Below, piece by piece: positions 46,871-59,000 of a DNA stretch of 64,000 bases. Origin of the DNA: Carallia brachiata (Eukaryota; Streptophyta; Magnoliopsida; Malpighiales; Rhizophoraceae); NCBI GenBank assembly GCA_021464245.1, contig JADCRB010000038.1, positions 1,780,175 through 1,844,174 on the forward strand, given 5' to 3'. Under the pieces are notes generated by a model. That model had not been told where the DNA came from and did not search any database. It saw only the letters and a list, made by a program, of their open reading frames with translations. Each line of letters starts with the position of its first letter. The first letter of the stretch is position 1. The translations under genes were made by a program, and so were the position numbers.

Positions 46871-47576
46871 ACTTTTGTTAAAACAACTTAATTTTGTTTT
46901 TTTTTTTTTTTCCTTTTACAAGGAGGGTAAAACCCAAATTAAGAAATAATATTTCTTATACAAAGAAATACCAATCAGATCTTCAATAAAGATTTCCAAC
47001 AAAGTAGAATGTGGACAGTGAAAAACGAGAGTCCCAAGCATTGAGAAATAGTATAGGAGGCAAGCCAATTCACAATCCGATTTTTTTCTTTATAAATATA
47101 CACTAGACAAACTGTCTAATCCTTTCGTATTAGCTCTTTGCAAGTGGCAACCAAATTAGCCTGTGAATGAGTTGAAGGAACACCATTTAAGATAGCTTAG
47201 TAAGCCAACTTTGAATCAATTTCTAAAATTACTCTCCTGAAATCCCCTTTCCAACCCTTTCCAAGCTAGCTGTAGCCCTTGAAAATACCTCAGAGTTCTA
47301 CTGCAAAGACATTGGTGGTGCCAATATTGTGTATAAACCCACCTACCCAAGTCCCAGAATGATCCCTTACAACTCACCAGCTCCTGCAGGCCCCGGATTT
47401 CCTTTTACAGCCGCATCCGTGTTAATCTTGATCCAATCTCTTGGAGGTATAGTCCATCCCATTAAGACGCTGCTTCTTGGACGTGAATTATCCCTACTAG
47501 AGACGTTCTCTAATATTTGTTAGAATTCTTACTCCTGACCAAAAAGAATACTTACTTTTGTTAAAACAACTTAATT
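46871..47576 (-). mobile_element. 5'-truncated LINE with RNase H domain and 23-bp target-site duplication
   Basis: Perfect 23-bp direct repeats (46871-46893 and 47554-47576, beginning ACTTTTGTT, ending AACTTAATT) flank about 660 bp. The insert has a minus-strand poly-A tail (T run at 46897-46911) and LINE-type RNase H coding remnants: RDWIKINTDAAVKGNPGPAG, then, through frame changes, GLQLAWKGLERGF and SKLAYL-like pieces. Stops and shifts show it is dead. Structure fits target-primed reverse transcription with 5' truncation. Confidence 0.88.
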
Positions 47577-48404
47577 CCATATCGGGTTCTAATGACTGTA
47601 TTTTTTTCTACCTTTCGGCTTTGTAACAAACAAGGAAAATAATGAAAAAAAGAAAGATGTAGGATCGGAATATCACGTTTACTTTTAAATTATTATAAGC
47701 CAGACAAGTGATCACTTTTTTATTATAATAGAAAATAAATATCTCTAAAAAAAATATGCTTTCAATTCTCCTCAAAAAGCTTCCAATTGGCACGAAAATG
47801 AAAATTCATGAGCATATATGCATTTTACTATCATTGCCATTGCCGGTGTATGCACCGTAGTGTGCTTCAGCAATTAAGAACCCAGCAATTAAGAAGTAAT
47901 TATTGTCCCGGATGAGCCATAATGGGCTCAAATTCGGCTGTGGTCAGAGGGATCAGCGGAATATAGGAAAAATGAGCTCAAAATTTGTAGGCATTTGCAT
48001 AGGAGCAACAATTAGGGATAATAATGCTGCGACTTGCGAAGATTAAAGTATGCTCAAATGCTAACGACTGTATGCATCTTTTGCTGGGAGAAAATATTGG
48101 AGAATGCCACAGATCAACTAGCACCATCATGCACTCGTCACAAATGATCATCATTCAGGTGGGTAGCAGAGGCCCAAATAGCAGGCTTCTATCCCAGAAA
48201 CCAAACGGCCCAATGCAAAAATCATATGTTTCTCAATGGAAAGTTTTTTACCAAATGGACTGCCTTTAATGGATAGCTCCTTGTGTTGATCCTCGATGGT
48301 CTTCACAGTCGGTTGGTTCTTGCGCTTTAATCTGTAAGAGAACTTCAGACAATCATTAAACTCATATGACGTTGGAGTTGCATTCGACTGCCCTATGATG
48401 CCAA
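47577..48404. other. EMB506-like 3' flank
   Basis: No gene supported. A short direct repeat of CAGCAATTAAGAA occurs at about 47868 and 47884. Probable 3' UTR adjacent to 48405. Confidence 0.4.
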
Positions 48405-50135
48405 TCATAGATCTCTGTTAGCTGGCACAATCTTCACCAATTTTGCAAGGTCATAAGACTTGAAGTCCTTGCCATAGCATAAGCAAAGATCCAGAGGGGT
48501 CTTTCCATCCTGAAAACAAAATGAAACATTGATGTCTCGGCCTAAACTGCACCATTCTTGACAATATCAACTACGCTTTACCTTGGTTCTTCTGGTTTTG
48601 TCTGCTCCATTCACTAACAAAATTTTAGTTATATCTCTATTTCTACTTTGCACAGCAATGTGCAATGGAGTCCATCCTTCCTGTGAACCAACATGATACA
48701 TGTGTTATGAAATAAAACTAGGTCAATGAAGTATCACAATCAGAAATTTTCAGGCTTAGACTCACAATATCTGCAACGTTGACATCAACGTTGTATCTGA
48801 TCAACAGTTTCACAGTTTGCATTGCACCAACCTGAACAGCATAATGCAGAGGCTAGCACCATCCTGTCATGAGAATGGAGAGAATGTAGTTCTTTAAGGG
48901 TACTAGACAAAATAAGTGAAAAGCAGCTAGTGGTGGCATAGTGCTATCCTCACCCGATCTCTGATGTGTGGATTTGCACCTTTTCTTAAAAGATGACTAA
49001 TTACAGCCTCCTTTTTACCAATAATTGCCTTGTGCAGAGCCGTATGACCATCCTATTTCACCATTCCAGTTTATCATTGTCTGCTCAAGGTTTAAAGGCC
49101 GGTAAATATATAAGATGGAGAAAAACGAGAGGGGAAAACATACCTTGTCAATGCTGTCAATACTAAGTCCTCCTTCAAGAAGCTTGTCCATATATCTTAT
49201 GTGCCCCGATAGTGCAAGGGTATGAAGCGGCTTCCATTTTCTATACAAGATATGTTAATAGGAAAGATAATCAAGAACGAGTTTCTTGCTAACATAAAGT
49301 CGACATGTTAAGTATCTTTTGCACTGTCAATATGGTCCAACAAGATCAGCCAAAATTTGAGGAATGGACCCTTAGTTAAAAAAATTGCACAATAGAACTT
49401 TCAATTCAGCAACAAAGACAGCTCTAAGCCTCCAAAAGGACTCTGAAAGATGATGACAAAGAAAAAGTTCTACATAAAAGAGATACATAATCTGACCAAT
49501 TAAAACATACAGTTGATATTTTGTCCAGATTAGGAGCTGCATTCTGCTGTAAAATTGCTCTTTCTTCTGGACCCAAAAGTTGTTCAACCTCTGCAATAAT
49601 CACGCAGCACTACCAAAGTTCTCAATCTATACACAGGAGCAAAATAATTGCAAATTCACATACATTTTCCCCAAATGCAAGCAAAAAGGGGGAAAACCAA
49701 TTTGTTTTGAACCCTCAAAGAATATTAACCTCTCACAAGTTCCTCATCAATATCGTTTGCGGCGGACAACTCAACCGTGCTAGCAGTAGCCTTGTCATCA
49801 CTTTCTTGCTCCCAGTCGCTCTCAAAATCCATGTCATTTTCCTCCACTCCATGGTCCTCATCAAAATCATTGCCACTGCCATCATCAGGATCTTCCCAAA
49901 CTCCGTGGTCCGTTTCCAGGGACAATTCCCTTCTAGATTCCGCCACAAAACAAGTAGCCATCTTCGAGCAATTCTTTGATAACACAAAAGAGAATCTTCC
50001 ATTTCCAAGACTACTTGATCTTTTGAAGAGATGGGCGTCAAAACTTAAACCCCGAGTAAGGGAATTATCATTAGTAGAGAATGAAGGAAGCAAGTACTTT
50101 CCAGGAAAGGTTGCTGTAACCCCCGTCAACTCCAT
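48405..50135 (-). CDS. EMB506: EMB506-like chloroplast ankyrin-repeat protein, frame-broken
   Basis: Exons: 50135-49730, 49590-49511, 49240-49144, 49052-48954, 48863-48766, 48680-48582 and 48509-48405. Residues 1 to about 65 resemble a transit peptide ([20 protein letters not shown]). An acidic region follows ([30 protein letters not shown]), then [17 protein letters not shown] and about five ankyrin repeats ([80 protein letters not shown]). Length of about 325 and architecture match Arabidopsis EMB506, which works with AKRP in plastid differentiation and is required for embryo development. Two one-base problems: exon 5 reads GASLCIM because one C is missing at 48851-48852 (the family reading needs GASPLHYAVQ), and exon 3 joins exon 2 out of phase by one base in an A4 run (49237-49240). 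Confidence 0.85.
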
Positions 50136-51743
50136 TAATACACTTCAACTGCAAATTTAAAAAAAAAAAAAGTCGGATGACGCTTTCTGGAAAGTAAAGG
50201 CCAGAGCTTTTTCTTTGAAATACACATGTCAAAGCACACAACTTGCTACACATTACTATCGAATACATCCATTTTCTGAGAAATAAACGAACTGGGTATA
50301 GAATAATAGAGACCCCAGATGTTACTTCACTGTTTTCAATTGCCGCCCAACAGAAAATCAGTTGGAAAATCCGCAGACAACGTTGTGACCTTTGACACAC
50401 TTGGGTGCCACACGCAGACTGTGGGGCGGAAAAAAAGAACGAAAAAAGAAGTTAGAAAAGGCAGAAAATTGTTAGAAATTACCTGAATAATATATACAGG
50501 AACCCTTGAAGCAGAAAAGTCTCAACCTCTCAACTGCTCGTTCTCTGGTTCAGTGGCCGGCCGACCCTCCGTTTAGTAGCTCAATCTGGCAATGATGGAG
50601 ATGGATGACAGTGGAGGATAGTGTCTGCATCTGATATTTAGATGGGTCTTTTAGAGTCTGATGAGGAGAGCAGAGGTTGGGGAAGGGCGCTTTGCCAGAG
50701 TGTGGCGAGGGATGCACTGCTTCTAGGCTTGCCTTGGATATGCAGATTTTGATTATTTGTTTTTTTTGTGCTTTTTTTTTTTTTTGAGCAATTGTTTTTT
50801 TTGTGCTTGATTGTTGATAATTTTTATCGTTACCTCAACGACATGTCGGTTGAGGTTTGCTTATTCAATCAAAGCCCAATGCCTTGCTTGCCATGAGTAT
50901 ATCTTGGGCCAAGCATCTGGCAGAAAGCGCCGAAACATTGGTATCCTTCACCGAATTGGATTGGCAATAATACCGTACCCGAAATCTTACATGTAAACGG
51001 AATTTTATGTAAAAAACGTAATAATAAATTTTCAATTCATTAATATTGTAATTAGACGTAAAAAAATTATTTAAGTATATCAATATTTAAATAATAGTCT
51101 GTCTTTTAAAATAATTAGATATTACGACAGTTTAAATATTAATATTGATTCTTAAATACCATAACTAACTTGCACACGAACACTCTTTTTATTTAGAAAA
51201 AATCTCGCATGTAATTTTGTAGACTGCGATAAGCCAATTCATTTGCCTTTTTCCTTTTTCGTTTTTTATTTTTTTACTTTTTAGTTTCTCCACTGAACAA
51301 AATATGGTGAAACAGTCTCTCACGGTGAAAGGTCTCTCAGCGAAAATAAAGGTATCAATTGTGCCCTAGACCCTTCTCAATCCTTAATGCCCCACTTAAC
51401 AAAATATAAACTTGAATCTATGGACTGTTATTTAGACCTCAGCAAGCTGCTATATAATGTTTCATTCCAATGTCAAAGAAAACCAATTTGTATTTTGATA
51501 TTCTGATTGTGATATATATTATTAATACACTAAGGCAACAAATTTAAAAAAAAAAAAAAAAAAAAAAGATTGTACAAATTCAACTTCAATCATTTATCTA
51601 TAACTTGTAACTCAGATAGAATTATGCTATTTCCCGTGTAATCCAGTTCCAGTGAAGAAGGTTCCTGCCAAAGGACTGGTTATCGCGTGTTCATACTCTA
51701 TATAAAGCACTAATAAGGCATTAGCATGGCTTGTTTTTGCTTC
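50136..51743. other. intergenic DNA between the EMB506-like and CSLC4-like genes
   Basis: 50136-50750 includes the EMB506-like promoter and a moderately GC-rich stretch (50540-50720) with no recognised ORF. 51000-51700 is AT-rich with a long A run (51547-51568). No further gene. Confidence 0.4.
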
Positions 51744-54130
51744 TCAGCTTACCTGTTCCCCGATCAAGTCCAACCCAACAACCAGAAAAGTCAAGCCTTG
51801 GAATAACAAGAAGTAGAAATGAAGTCCCTGGGCAGATAACAGGCTTCTTGCAGATGCAATTAGCAGAAGAAAAGCAAGTGCAAGCTCCTTCCTATAAATT
51901 CTGTTTCTCTTCTTTTTTTGTGGTGCTTCTTGTTCCTTGATTTTACTTAGCAATTCTAGTCCGGACTCGGAATTCCTCTTGAGTATCTTCTCTTCATATG
52001 AAGATTTTGATTCCCTCTCAGCCAAGGCCAATAAATCAGATTCAGATGATCTTCCTGTCTTCTTTGTCACAACCCATTTGTAAGCGCTCCCAAGCTGGAA
52101 CAACCCGGAAACCATGGCATTGAATTTTGTAACGGACATGGAGTTCTCGAAGAGCAGGTAAGGGACTAAGAAAGGGAACGATTTTGGTGCAGGAAGAATG
52201 TTTAGGATAGACATGAAAATGGGTATATAGCAAATTACCCAAAGAGGCAGCTCAGCTTCAGGTATGAACATGGTCAATGGGAGAATGATACAAAATAATG
52301 TGAATGAGTAAAAAGGAAGTATAAGTTTCCTCAAAAGAAAGAATAGGAATATCAAGTTGGCCTTCTTCCATATCGATATCTGCATAGAACGGATTAAGCA
52401 ATGGAGTCAAACACATAGAATTTTAGTTTTGGAAGAAAATGGAAGACTTTTTTATATCGAAAATTAAGCAAAAACCTTGGAAGTTATTATGGCAGGAAGG
52501 CATAAACGGAATAGTTGCATTGGACCAGAATGCCAGCGATGCTGCTGCTTCTTGTAGGCTTCATAAGACTCGGGCAGTTCGCAGAGCGCCCTGACATCAT
52601 TGAGAAATATGAATTTCCATCCATTTAAGTGTGCTCGAACAGCAATGTCCATGTCCTCAACTGTGTTCTCTCAAGCCAGCCGCCTGAATCCTCCAAAGCC
52701 TTAATTCTCCACACACCAGCCGTTCCATTGAAGCCGAAGAAATTGAGGAAAATACCATTGACTTGCTGCTCCACCTCAAAATGGAAGCACAGGTTGATGT
52801 TTTGGAGCCTTGTGAGCAAGTTCTCATCCTTGTTCACAAAGGACCAGCGAGCCTGGACCAGACCAAGTTCAGGATTTCCCTGTCAAAATTGAAGACACGT
52901 AAATCAGAAATCAATCTTCAGATTACAAGAAACGTCCTTTCTACTTTTTTTTTTTTTTCTTTTGCATAAAAGAAACTACCTTGAAGTAGGGAATTGTTTG
53001 TTTGAGGAAATCAGGATTTGGCTGGAAGTCAGCATCAAATATCGCAACGAATTCATAGTCTTTGACATAATCACAGGCCATGGCTGATTTCAAGTTGCCA
53101 GCTTTATATCCTGTTCTGATTAATCTATGCCTATAGATGATGTTGGCCCCTTTATGACGCCACGATGAGACTTCATCTTGAATAAGGAGCTGAATAGTTG
53201 CATCATCTGAATCATCTAGGACTTGAATTAATAACCTGTCCTTTGGCCAATCAAGCTGACAGGCTGCAGCAATGGATTGTGCATACACCTAAACAGAATG
53301 CCAGATCCAATCAGAGGCTTATGTTAGGCAACAAAAAATGAACAAAAATTCGACGAGGAAATGCAGTAAAATTGAAATTCCTTGAAGCAACCTTATTGAG
53401 AGTTGAGACCAACAAAATTTTGCTTAATTCAGCAATGACGGACAAATTAGAACCAGCAAAAAAAAAAAAGAGCATGTTTAGTTACCTCTCTCTCATTGCA
53501 CATGGGAATCTGAACAAGAACCATTGGGAAACCTGAAGGATCCTCAATATCATAAGCCTCACCATTTATTGTGGGCTTCAAGTTCTTGTACTTGATCCAG
53601 AAGCATCCAATACATAGAACTAGACGATCGAGAGATTGAATCAAGAATAGAACAATGCAGAACTTGGAAAGATTTACCACTAACGGATCAACATAATCAA
53701 CTCTAAAAGACAACCAAGCCATATAGGACCATTGCAGCAGGCCTCGAACTTCCCATGGGTGAATCAAATTCAGGTTCCATTTTTTGAAGTGTGCAAAAAC
53801 TTCTATCACCAAAGCTGCAATTGATATAAAAAGAAATGCTTTGATAAATATGTACAACTTTCCTCTATTTTTACGCTCCTCTTCCTCCTCAATGCTTTCA
53901 GAAAAAGCAATGCGTTTCCTGATCGAAGCAAACATGGCCTTGAAACCCGTTGCGAGCCATGAAATGCAAGTGAGAGCCTTGTATGTTTTGAGGAGAAGAA
54001 ACCATGTGAGTTGCTTTGGACTCACAACCTTTTGTTTCTCAGGAAGCAAAGGAGAATCCGAAGTATTGATTTCAACTATAGAGAGGCTGTTAGGCTTATC
54101 GATGGTGATGAGAACTGAGCTTGGAGACAT
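51744..54130 (-). CDS. CSLC4: CSLC4-like xyloglucan beta-1,4-glucan synthase, one frameshift
   Basis: Golgi GT2 enzyme that makes the glucan backbone of xyloglucan. Exons: 54130-53486, 53288-52980, 52879-52476 and 52379-51744, all GT-AG; about 664 residues. N-terminal membrane segments (about 35-60, 95-115, 150-180) precede the catalytic loop with [10 protein letters not shown] (Asp240 region), [13 protein letters not shown] (Asp300/Asp302), [20 protein letters not shown] and the QQHRW motif. The C-terminal membrane block follows ([34 protein letters not shown], ending [11 protein letters not shown]). It opens with [10 protein letters not shown] and [17 protein letters not shown], closest in my memory to Arabidopsis CSLC4. 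Exon 3 is 404 nt, one short of a codon multiple: at 52661-52669 the literal frame reads LERTQLRTW, but one missing base restores [17 protein letters not shown]. All else is intact. Confidence 0.92.
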
Positions 54131-55837
54131 TTTCTCTCTGCTTGGAATGCAGAGTCCAAGTTAAAAACAGAGGAAACAGAGCAACACTCAATACTTGGAT
54201 CTAGATTATGGAAGACAGGAAATGGGTTGAAATGGAAATTCAGTGTTGGATGTGTAGTTGAGAAACGGAGAAAAGGAAACCCAAAAAGAACCACTTTTCG
54301 TATGTTTCCACCCAATTTTGGACCTGTAAAGTGGAAACAGAATCCTGGATTTCAGACAGAGAGGTTTGTTAAGGTTGACATGATGTTTCGAATTTAAGCC
54401 TAATGAAAGTATGTGAGAGAGAGAGGGGGGGGGGAGTGGGGGTGCTGATTTTCAAATGCTTTCTGTGAGCTGTTAATAAAGAAGAGGAAGTGTCACATTT
54501 TCTACTCTGTGGTTGAAATTGCTCATTAGAACCTTGACAGTTCATCTCAATTTTAATAATAATCTTATGAACTGAAGTCGAAACTTATTTTTTTATGTTA
54601 TTATTTAATTTTTTTAAAAATAAATTTACTACTTAAATATTAATAGATATTTACTTAATGATTGTTGAATCATAAATGTTCACAATTTAACTAAATCCTT
54701 CAAACTCATTTTTAGGGTAAGGACACTCGGCATTTGTGTTTTGTAGAAATTAAATTTAAATTAATTATATAAAAATAAATCAGATCATAGTTATATCAAA
54801 TAAATAATAGTAATATCATCGTCATTTTAACTATAAGATCCCACTAAACAAGTTGATTCAAATCCAGGTGGCTTTGCATGACTGGTTGCCAAGAATTAAG
54901 TAAATGAATATTGAGTGACAACTCTTTTTTTTTTAAGTTTTTTTGAACGCAATTGAGTGACAACTTGAGACAGCCGAATTGCAGATCAAACCCACCAAAC
55001 AAATTTTCTTATCAAGTGATTGGGTGCCGCGTGTAGATATGCAAAATATTATACAACCAAGCATATGATCGATACAGTTAATAACTTAGTACGTCTATAT
55101 TATGTCTAGTATTCCCATTTTTGTTAACAAGAATGTCACTAAAAATGCTAAAATTTCCTTATTCGGGTTCAAATCATCCGGGTCGAAAATACAAAAATAA
55201 AACTACAAATCTCATATTTTAAACGGATTAAGATTGAGTTGAGGGATCAGATTGGAATTTACTTCAAATTGCCTTAAAAAATATTGAAAAATTACCCTGC
55301 ATTGTAATCCCATACCGACTAAAAAAGGTAAGAACAGCTGGAAAGGGGAATTGAGATTTTTTTTGGTTTGACTGGAAGGAAATCATTGGATTAAGATAGA
55401 ACGATTCCTATACAAGATCAATGTGAGGGTGTCAAACAAACTTACACGAAACAGGAGGGAACAACCGTTAAAATAGTTTACGATTAAATAGGTCAGAAGG
55501 ATCACAATTTAATTGGATCTAAAGTTCAATTAGATAAGTTCATCTGACAAGAGCAAAAATTAGAACTAAGATAAGTCTACTTAACACCAACGTCTCACAT
55601 AGACCTATCTCATCCGGACACAATTGCACAAAGCAGCACAAACCGCACTTCAACGAACTTACGATAGAAATCAATCGGAAAAATCCGACAATAATTTCCT
55701 TCAAAACTATTCTACAGAAGAACACAAACTAAACAAAAATATCATACATTTTAGTCCCAGAAACCAACACCCAGGCACAAAAGTACAACCATCTCCAAAG
55801 TACACAGCATAGAACTTCAACGGAGACATAAAAGATA
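54131..55837. other. CSLC4-like upstream region and AT-rich DNA
   Basis: Proximal 300 bp is probable promoter or 5' UTR, with a GA/G-rich tract (54416-54442). Beyond that AT-rich DNA with no gene. Confidence 0.4.
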
Positions 55838-56089
55838 ATGTCCGGCAAAGGTGCAGGTGGCTCGCCCAAGGGCGACGGTGGCGGCGACGGCGAGGGGATG
55901 ACGCACAGAAGCAGGGTGATGAGTGGTGCCGGCAGCAAGAGGGTAATAGTGTGGGCTGCGCCAGAGGCTCCTGTTTCGGCTACAGAAGAACCGACTCCAA
56001 TGCAGTCGCAGGCAACTGATACTATGGCCCTGGCGACTGATGAGCTGTCTAAGACGGTGGTGCCAGCGGCCAGTACGATGGCTAATTGA
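55838..56089 (+). CDS. short GC-rich ORF, hypothetical
   Basis: 83-codon ATG-to-TGA ORF in a sharply GC-rich island within AT-rich DNA. N-terminus is Gly/Asp-rich (SGKGAGGSPKGDGGGDGEG), the rest Ala/Pro/Thr/Ser-rich (WAAPEAPVSATEEPTP). The complementary strand is also open and would read a hydrophobic stretch followed by VIPSPSPPPSPLGEPPAP, like an arabinogalactan or extensin-type peptide, but has no ATG. No family recognised; the coding strand is not certain. Confidence 0.3.
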   Translation: MSGKGAGGSPKGDGGGDGEGMTHRSRVMSGAGSKRVIVWAAPEAPVSATEEPTPMQSQATDTMALATDELSKTVVPAASTMAN

Positions 56090-59000
56090 GATGAAGTTAT
56101 CTATGTGAAATGTAAGGATGTCACGTTCTAAAGAGTGGAATGTACCATTTTAGGTTTGCTTTTGGTGAGAGAGTCATTTTAGTTATGAATTATACAAATA
56201 ATATAAGTTTTTCTTTCTTATAAATTTTACATTTTTTTTTCAAGATTAAAATTTTAGATTTCTAGAATAAATGTTTAAATTATAACCTGAACCAGAATTT
56301 GCAATGCAATGAAATACCCTTTATCCTTTCCATGCAAATTACAGTTAAAAAGGCAGTGTGGATCTGATAACAATGGCCCATTATTAAAAGCTACATTAAC
56401 ACTTTCACTTCATGCATAGTCACCATAGAAAACGTAAAACAAGACTACAGGACTACGCTTTTTGCCATCTGCCACAGGAGCAGAGAAACCGGGAACCTCG
56501 CGGCACAATTTATGCTCGCACCTACCTTCTTTATGTGCCCAACGCTATGCAACCTGGTGCACATAAAGTTGTTCTTAGTAAAGAAAGGTTTTTCTTTTAC
56601 AACTTTCAAGGGAAATCTATCTATTTGTCAATTCGAATACATGGGGCCCGCCAAAAAACCAATATTCCTTAAGTCGGCATTGCACTAACCATAAACGTTA
56701 TTTAAGGCCTAGCCCCAGGACATTCAAGCCATCTATATGCATGAGCCTTGTTCTTTATTACTAATCTGCGAGTAAATAAACATGACTCAATACTTTATTT
56801 CATCAAGATCTATAGGTGGGGCATTTCTTTGATATGATGATAAATCATACACCGATTTCTAAAGTTTCTGATAAAATAAGTGGGAACAAAATCAGATCAA
56901 TTGATATAATTTAGACCCGATAATAAAGGATTAAGGAGATTTTGAGGCAGCAATAATGATGATGCCAGTGTCATCCTCTCATTTAGCAACATTATATATT
57001 GCAGTCCTTTTTGTGATTCAATGCATGTGTCCATATTGAATTCTGTCATTTTCAAATTGAAAAAACCTTTTTGGTTTCACAAAAGTACTTTTAAAGTAAC
57101 AACAAAATAAATATAAATTGTTCGATGGTTAAATTCATAAAAAAAATAAAACTATCAAATATCATTAATTGGAACCATGTTGTTGCTACTTTATTGTACT
57201 CACGTAATCTTGCTCTTTCGGATTATAATATAAGGCAGAGCATGCTGCTATAAGTTTAGACAATACTTGGTGAGGTGGGATCTCCAAGTGTTTAAAGAAT
57301 TGACAATCCCATGTGAGCCAAACTGAGACAAGTCTTGGTATAATCTAGGACAAATAAGCTCCCTCACATTGATGTGGTTTAAATCTGTTAGTTAATGCAG
57401 TTACTTTTTAACCATATGTATTAAACTCCTACCTGATGGACCCAGACTAGTTCCATTCTTCAAAAAACCCATTTAGACCATTGATCCGATCCACCCAGCA
57501 AAAAGAGTATAAAAGATTAACAATAATTGTTAATAGTAATGCTTCTATTGGAAGAGAAAACTGGTTAGAAACAAATGGAGCTAGCATATGTTCATGTAGA
57601 TAGATGTGATGTATCCTAGCAACCAAGCACTGCAACTCCAGTCTCATATTCAGCAATGCCCCACTAGAACTAGCATTATGCAACTGAATATGTCAAATAT
57701 TTGCTCTCCAAAGCAATCTTGTCTTGGACACCTTGCAAGCTTTACAGGGGCAGTTGCTGTTCTGATATCAAGTTCCCATGTGATATGCTTCCATGTCCAT
57801 CAGTTGTTCACAACTTCCGTGTAATATCCGTAGTCTTAATTTTGATGTTTCTGTTAATTATCGCCTTGCTTCTTCCCCATGTCAAGCAGATCGTTCTATT
57901 CTCTGATCTCAACCATTGAAGTGCCGTAGAATCTGATTCAGTGGCAGATACAGGAAGCACTATCCAGCAAATGTAGTTATGCTAATTTGTATTTCTCTGC
58001 AAAATTTGTTCTCCCGGGTTATTTATGGTACCGTCCAGTCAACAGGAGTTAATTTAAGTACTTTACTTCAGTGAAATAGGACTTAAAGGGTGTTTGGTTT
58101 TGCTAATAGAGGGATGCTGTTGCTGTTGTTGTTCCAAAAAGTAAGAGAGAGGAGTTTGGTAAAAATTTGTTTACTACAGTTGAGGTTGCATTTTCCTCCA
58201 ATCAGCAGCTGTTGAGTAAAGTAATTTTACAAAAATAACGGTTCAGTCCACATATAACTCAAATTCGAACTAAATGTAACGTGATTCAAAAGTAATCTAA
58301 TTTGAAATGATTCAAATTTAAAATGATTCAAATTTAAAATGATCCAACTCGAACTCAACTTAACTTGACTTTTTAACACCTCTTGCATAAATAGGATGTT
58401 GGACGCTGGATAAACGTGCTGACGTTAAACCACCAAGAATATTGAAAGACCCATAATTTACTGTCATTTTTGGTAAATTACGTATACATAGATCTAAATG
58501 TTAGTCTAGTTACTTACATATGTAACACCCTTCTAAGAGGGAACTTTTAGAACCAACCGAATGCTTCTCAGAAGCTCATCAAGTAAGAACTGATGCAAAG
58601 GATAGACCCCAGTTGTTGACGTAACATAAATCCTAAAACTGGTGGAACAACCAATTCACAGTACCGATCTACATGTAAAAGGGGCCATTGATTGAAGCCA
58701 TTGGAGCACAATGTGGATGTGTATCGTACGTTGCCGACACATAGAACTTCAAATTTATTGCTACATGTATTACAGTATTAATTCAAGTGTGCCTTCACCA
58801 AAAGACAAATCCTTTTACATGGGTGCCACAACATAAAGATATAAGCAAAGACAGACGCCCACAAGATAGAGAAAAGATTATAGTTTGTAAATGCAAGATT
58901 GGGAATGGTAACAATCAGAAGATAACAAAAGAATGTGGTAGTGCCTAAAATGTTTGCCATGATTCTCTCTCACTTGTCTGTTTGGTGAGATGTCCATTTT

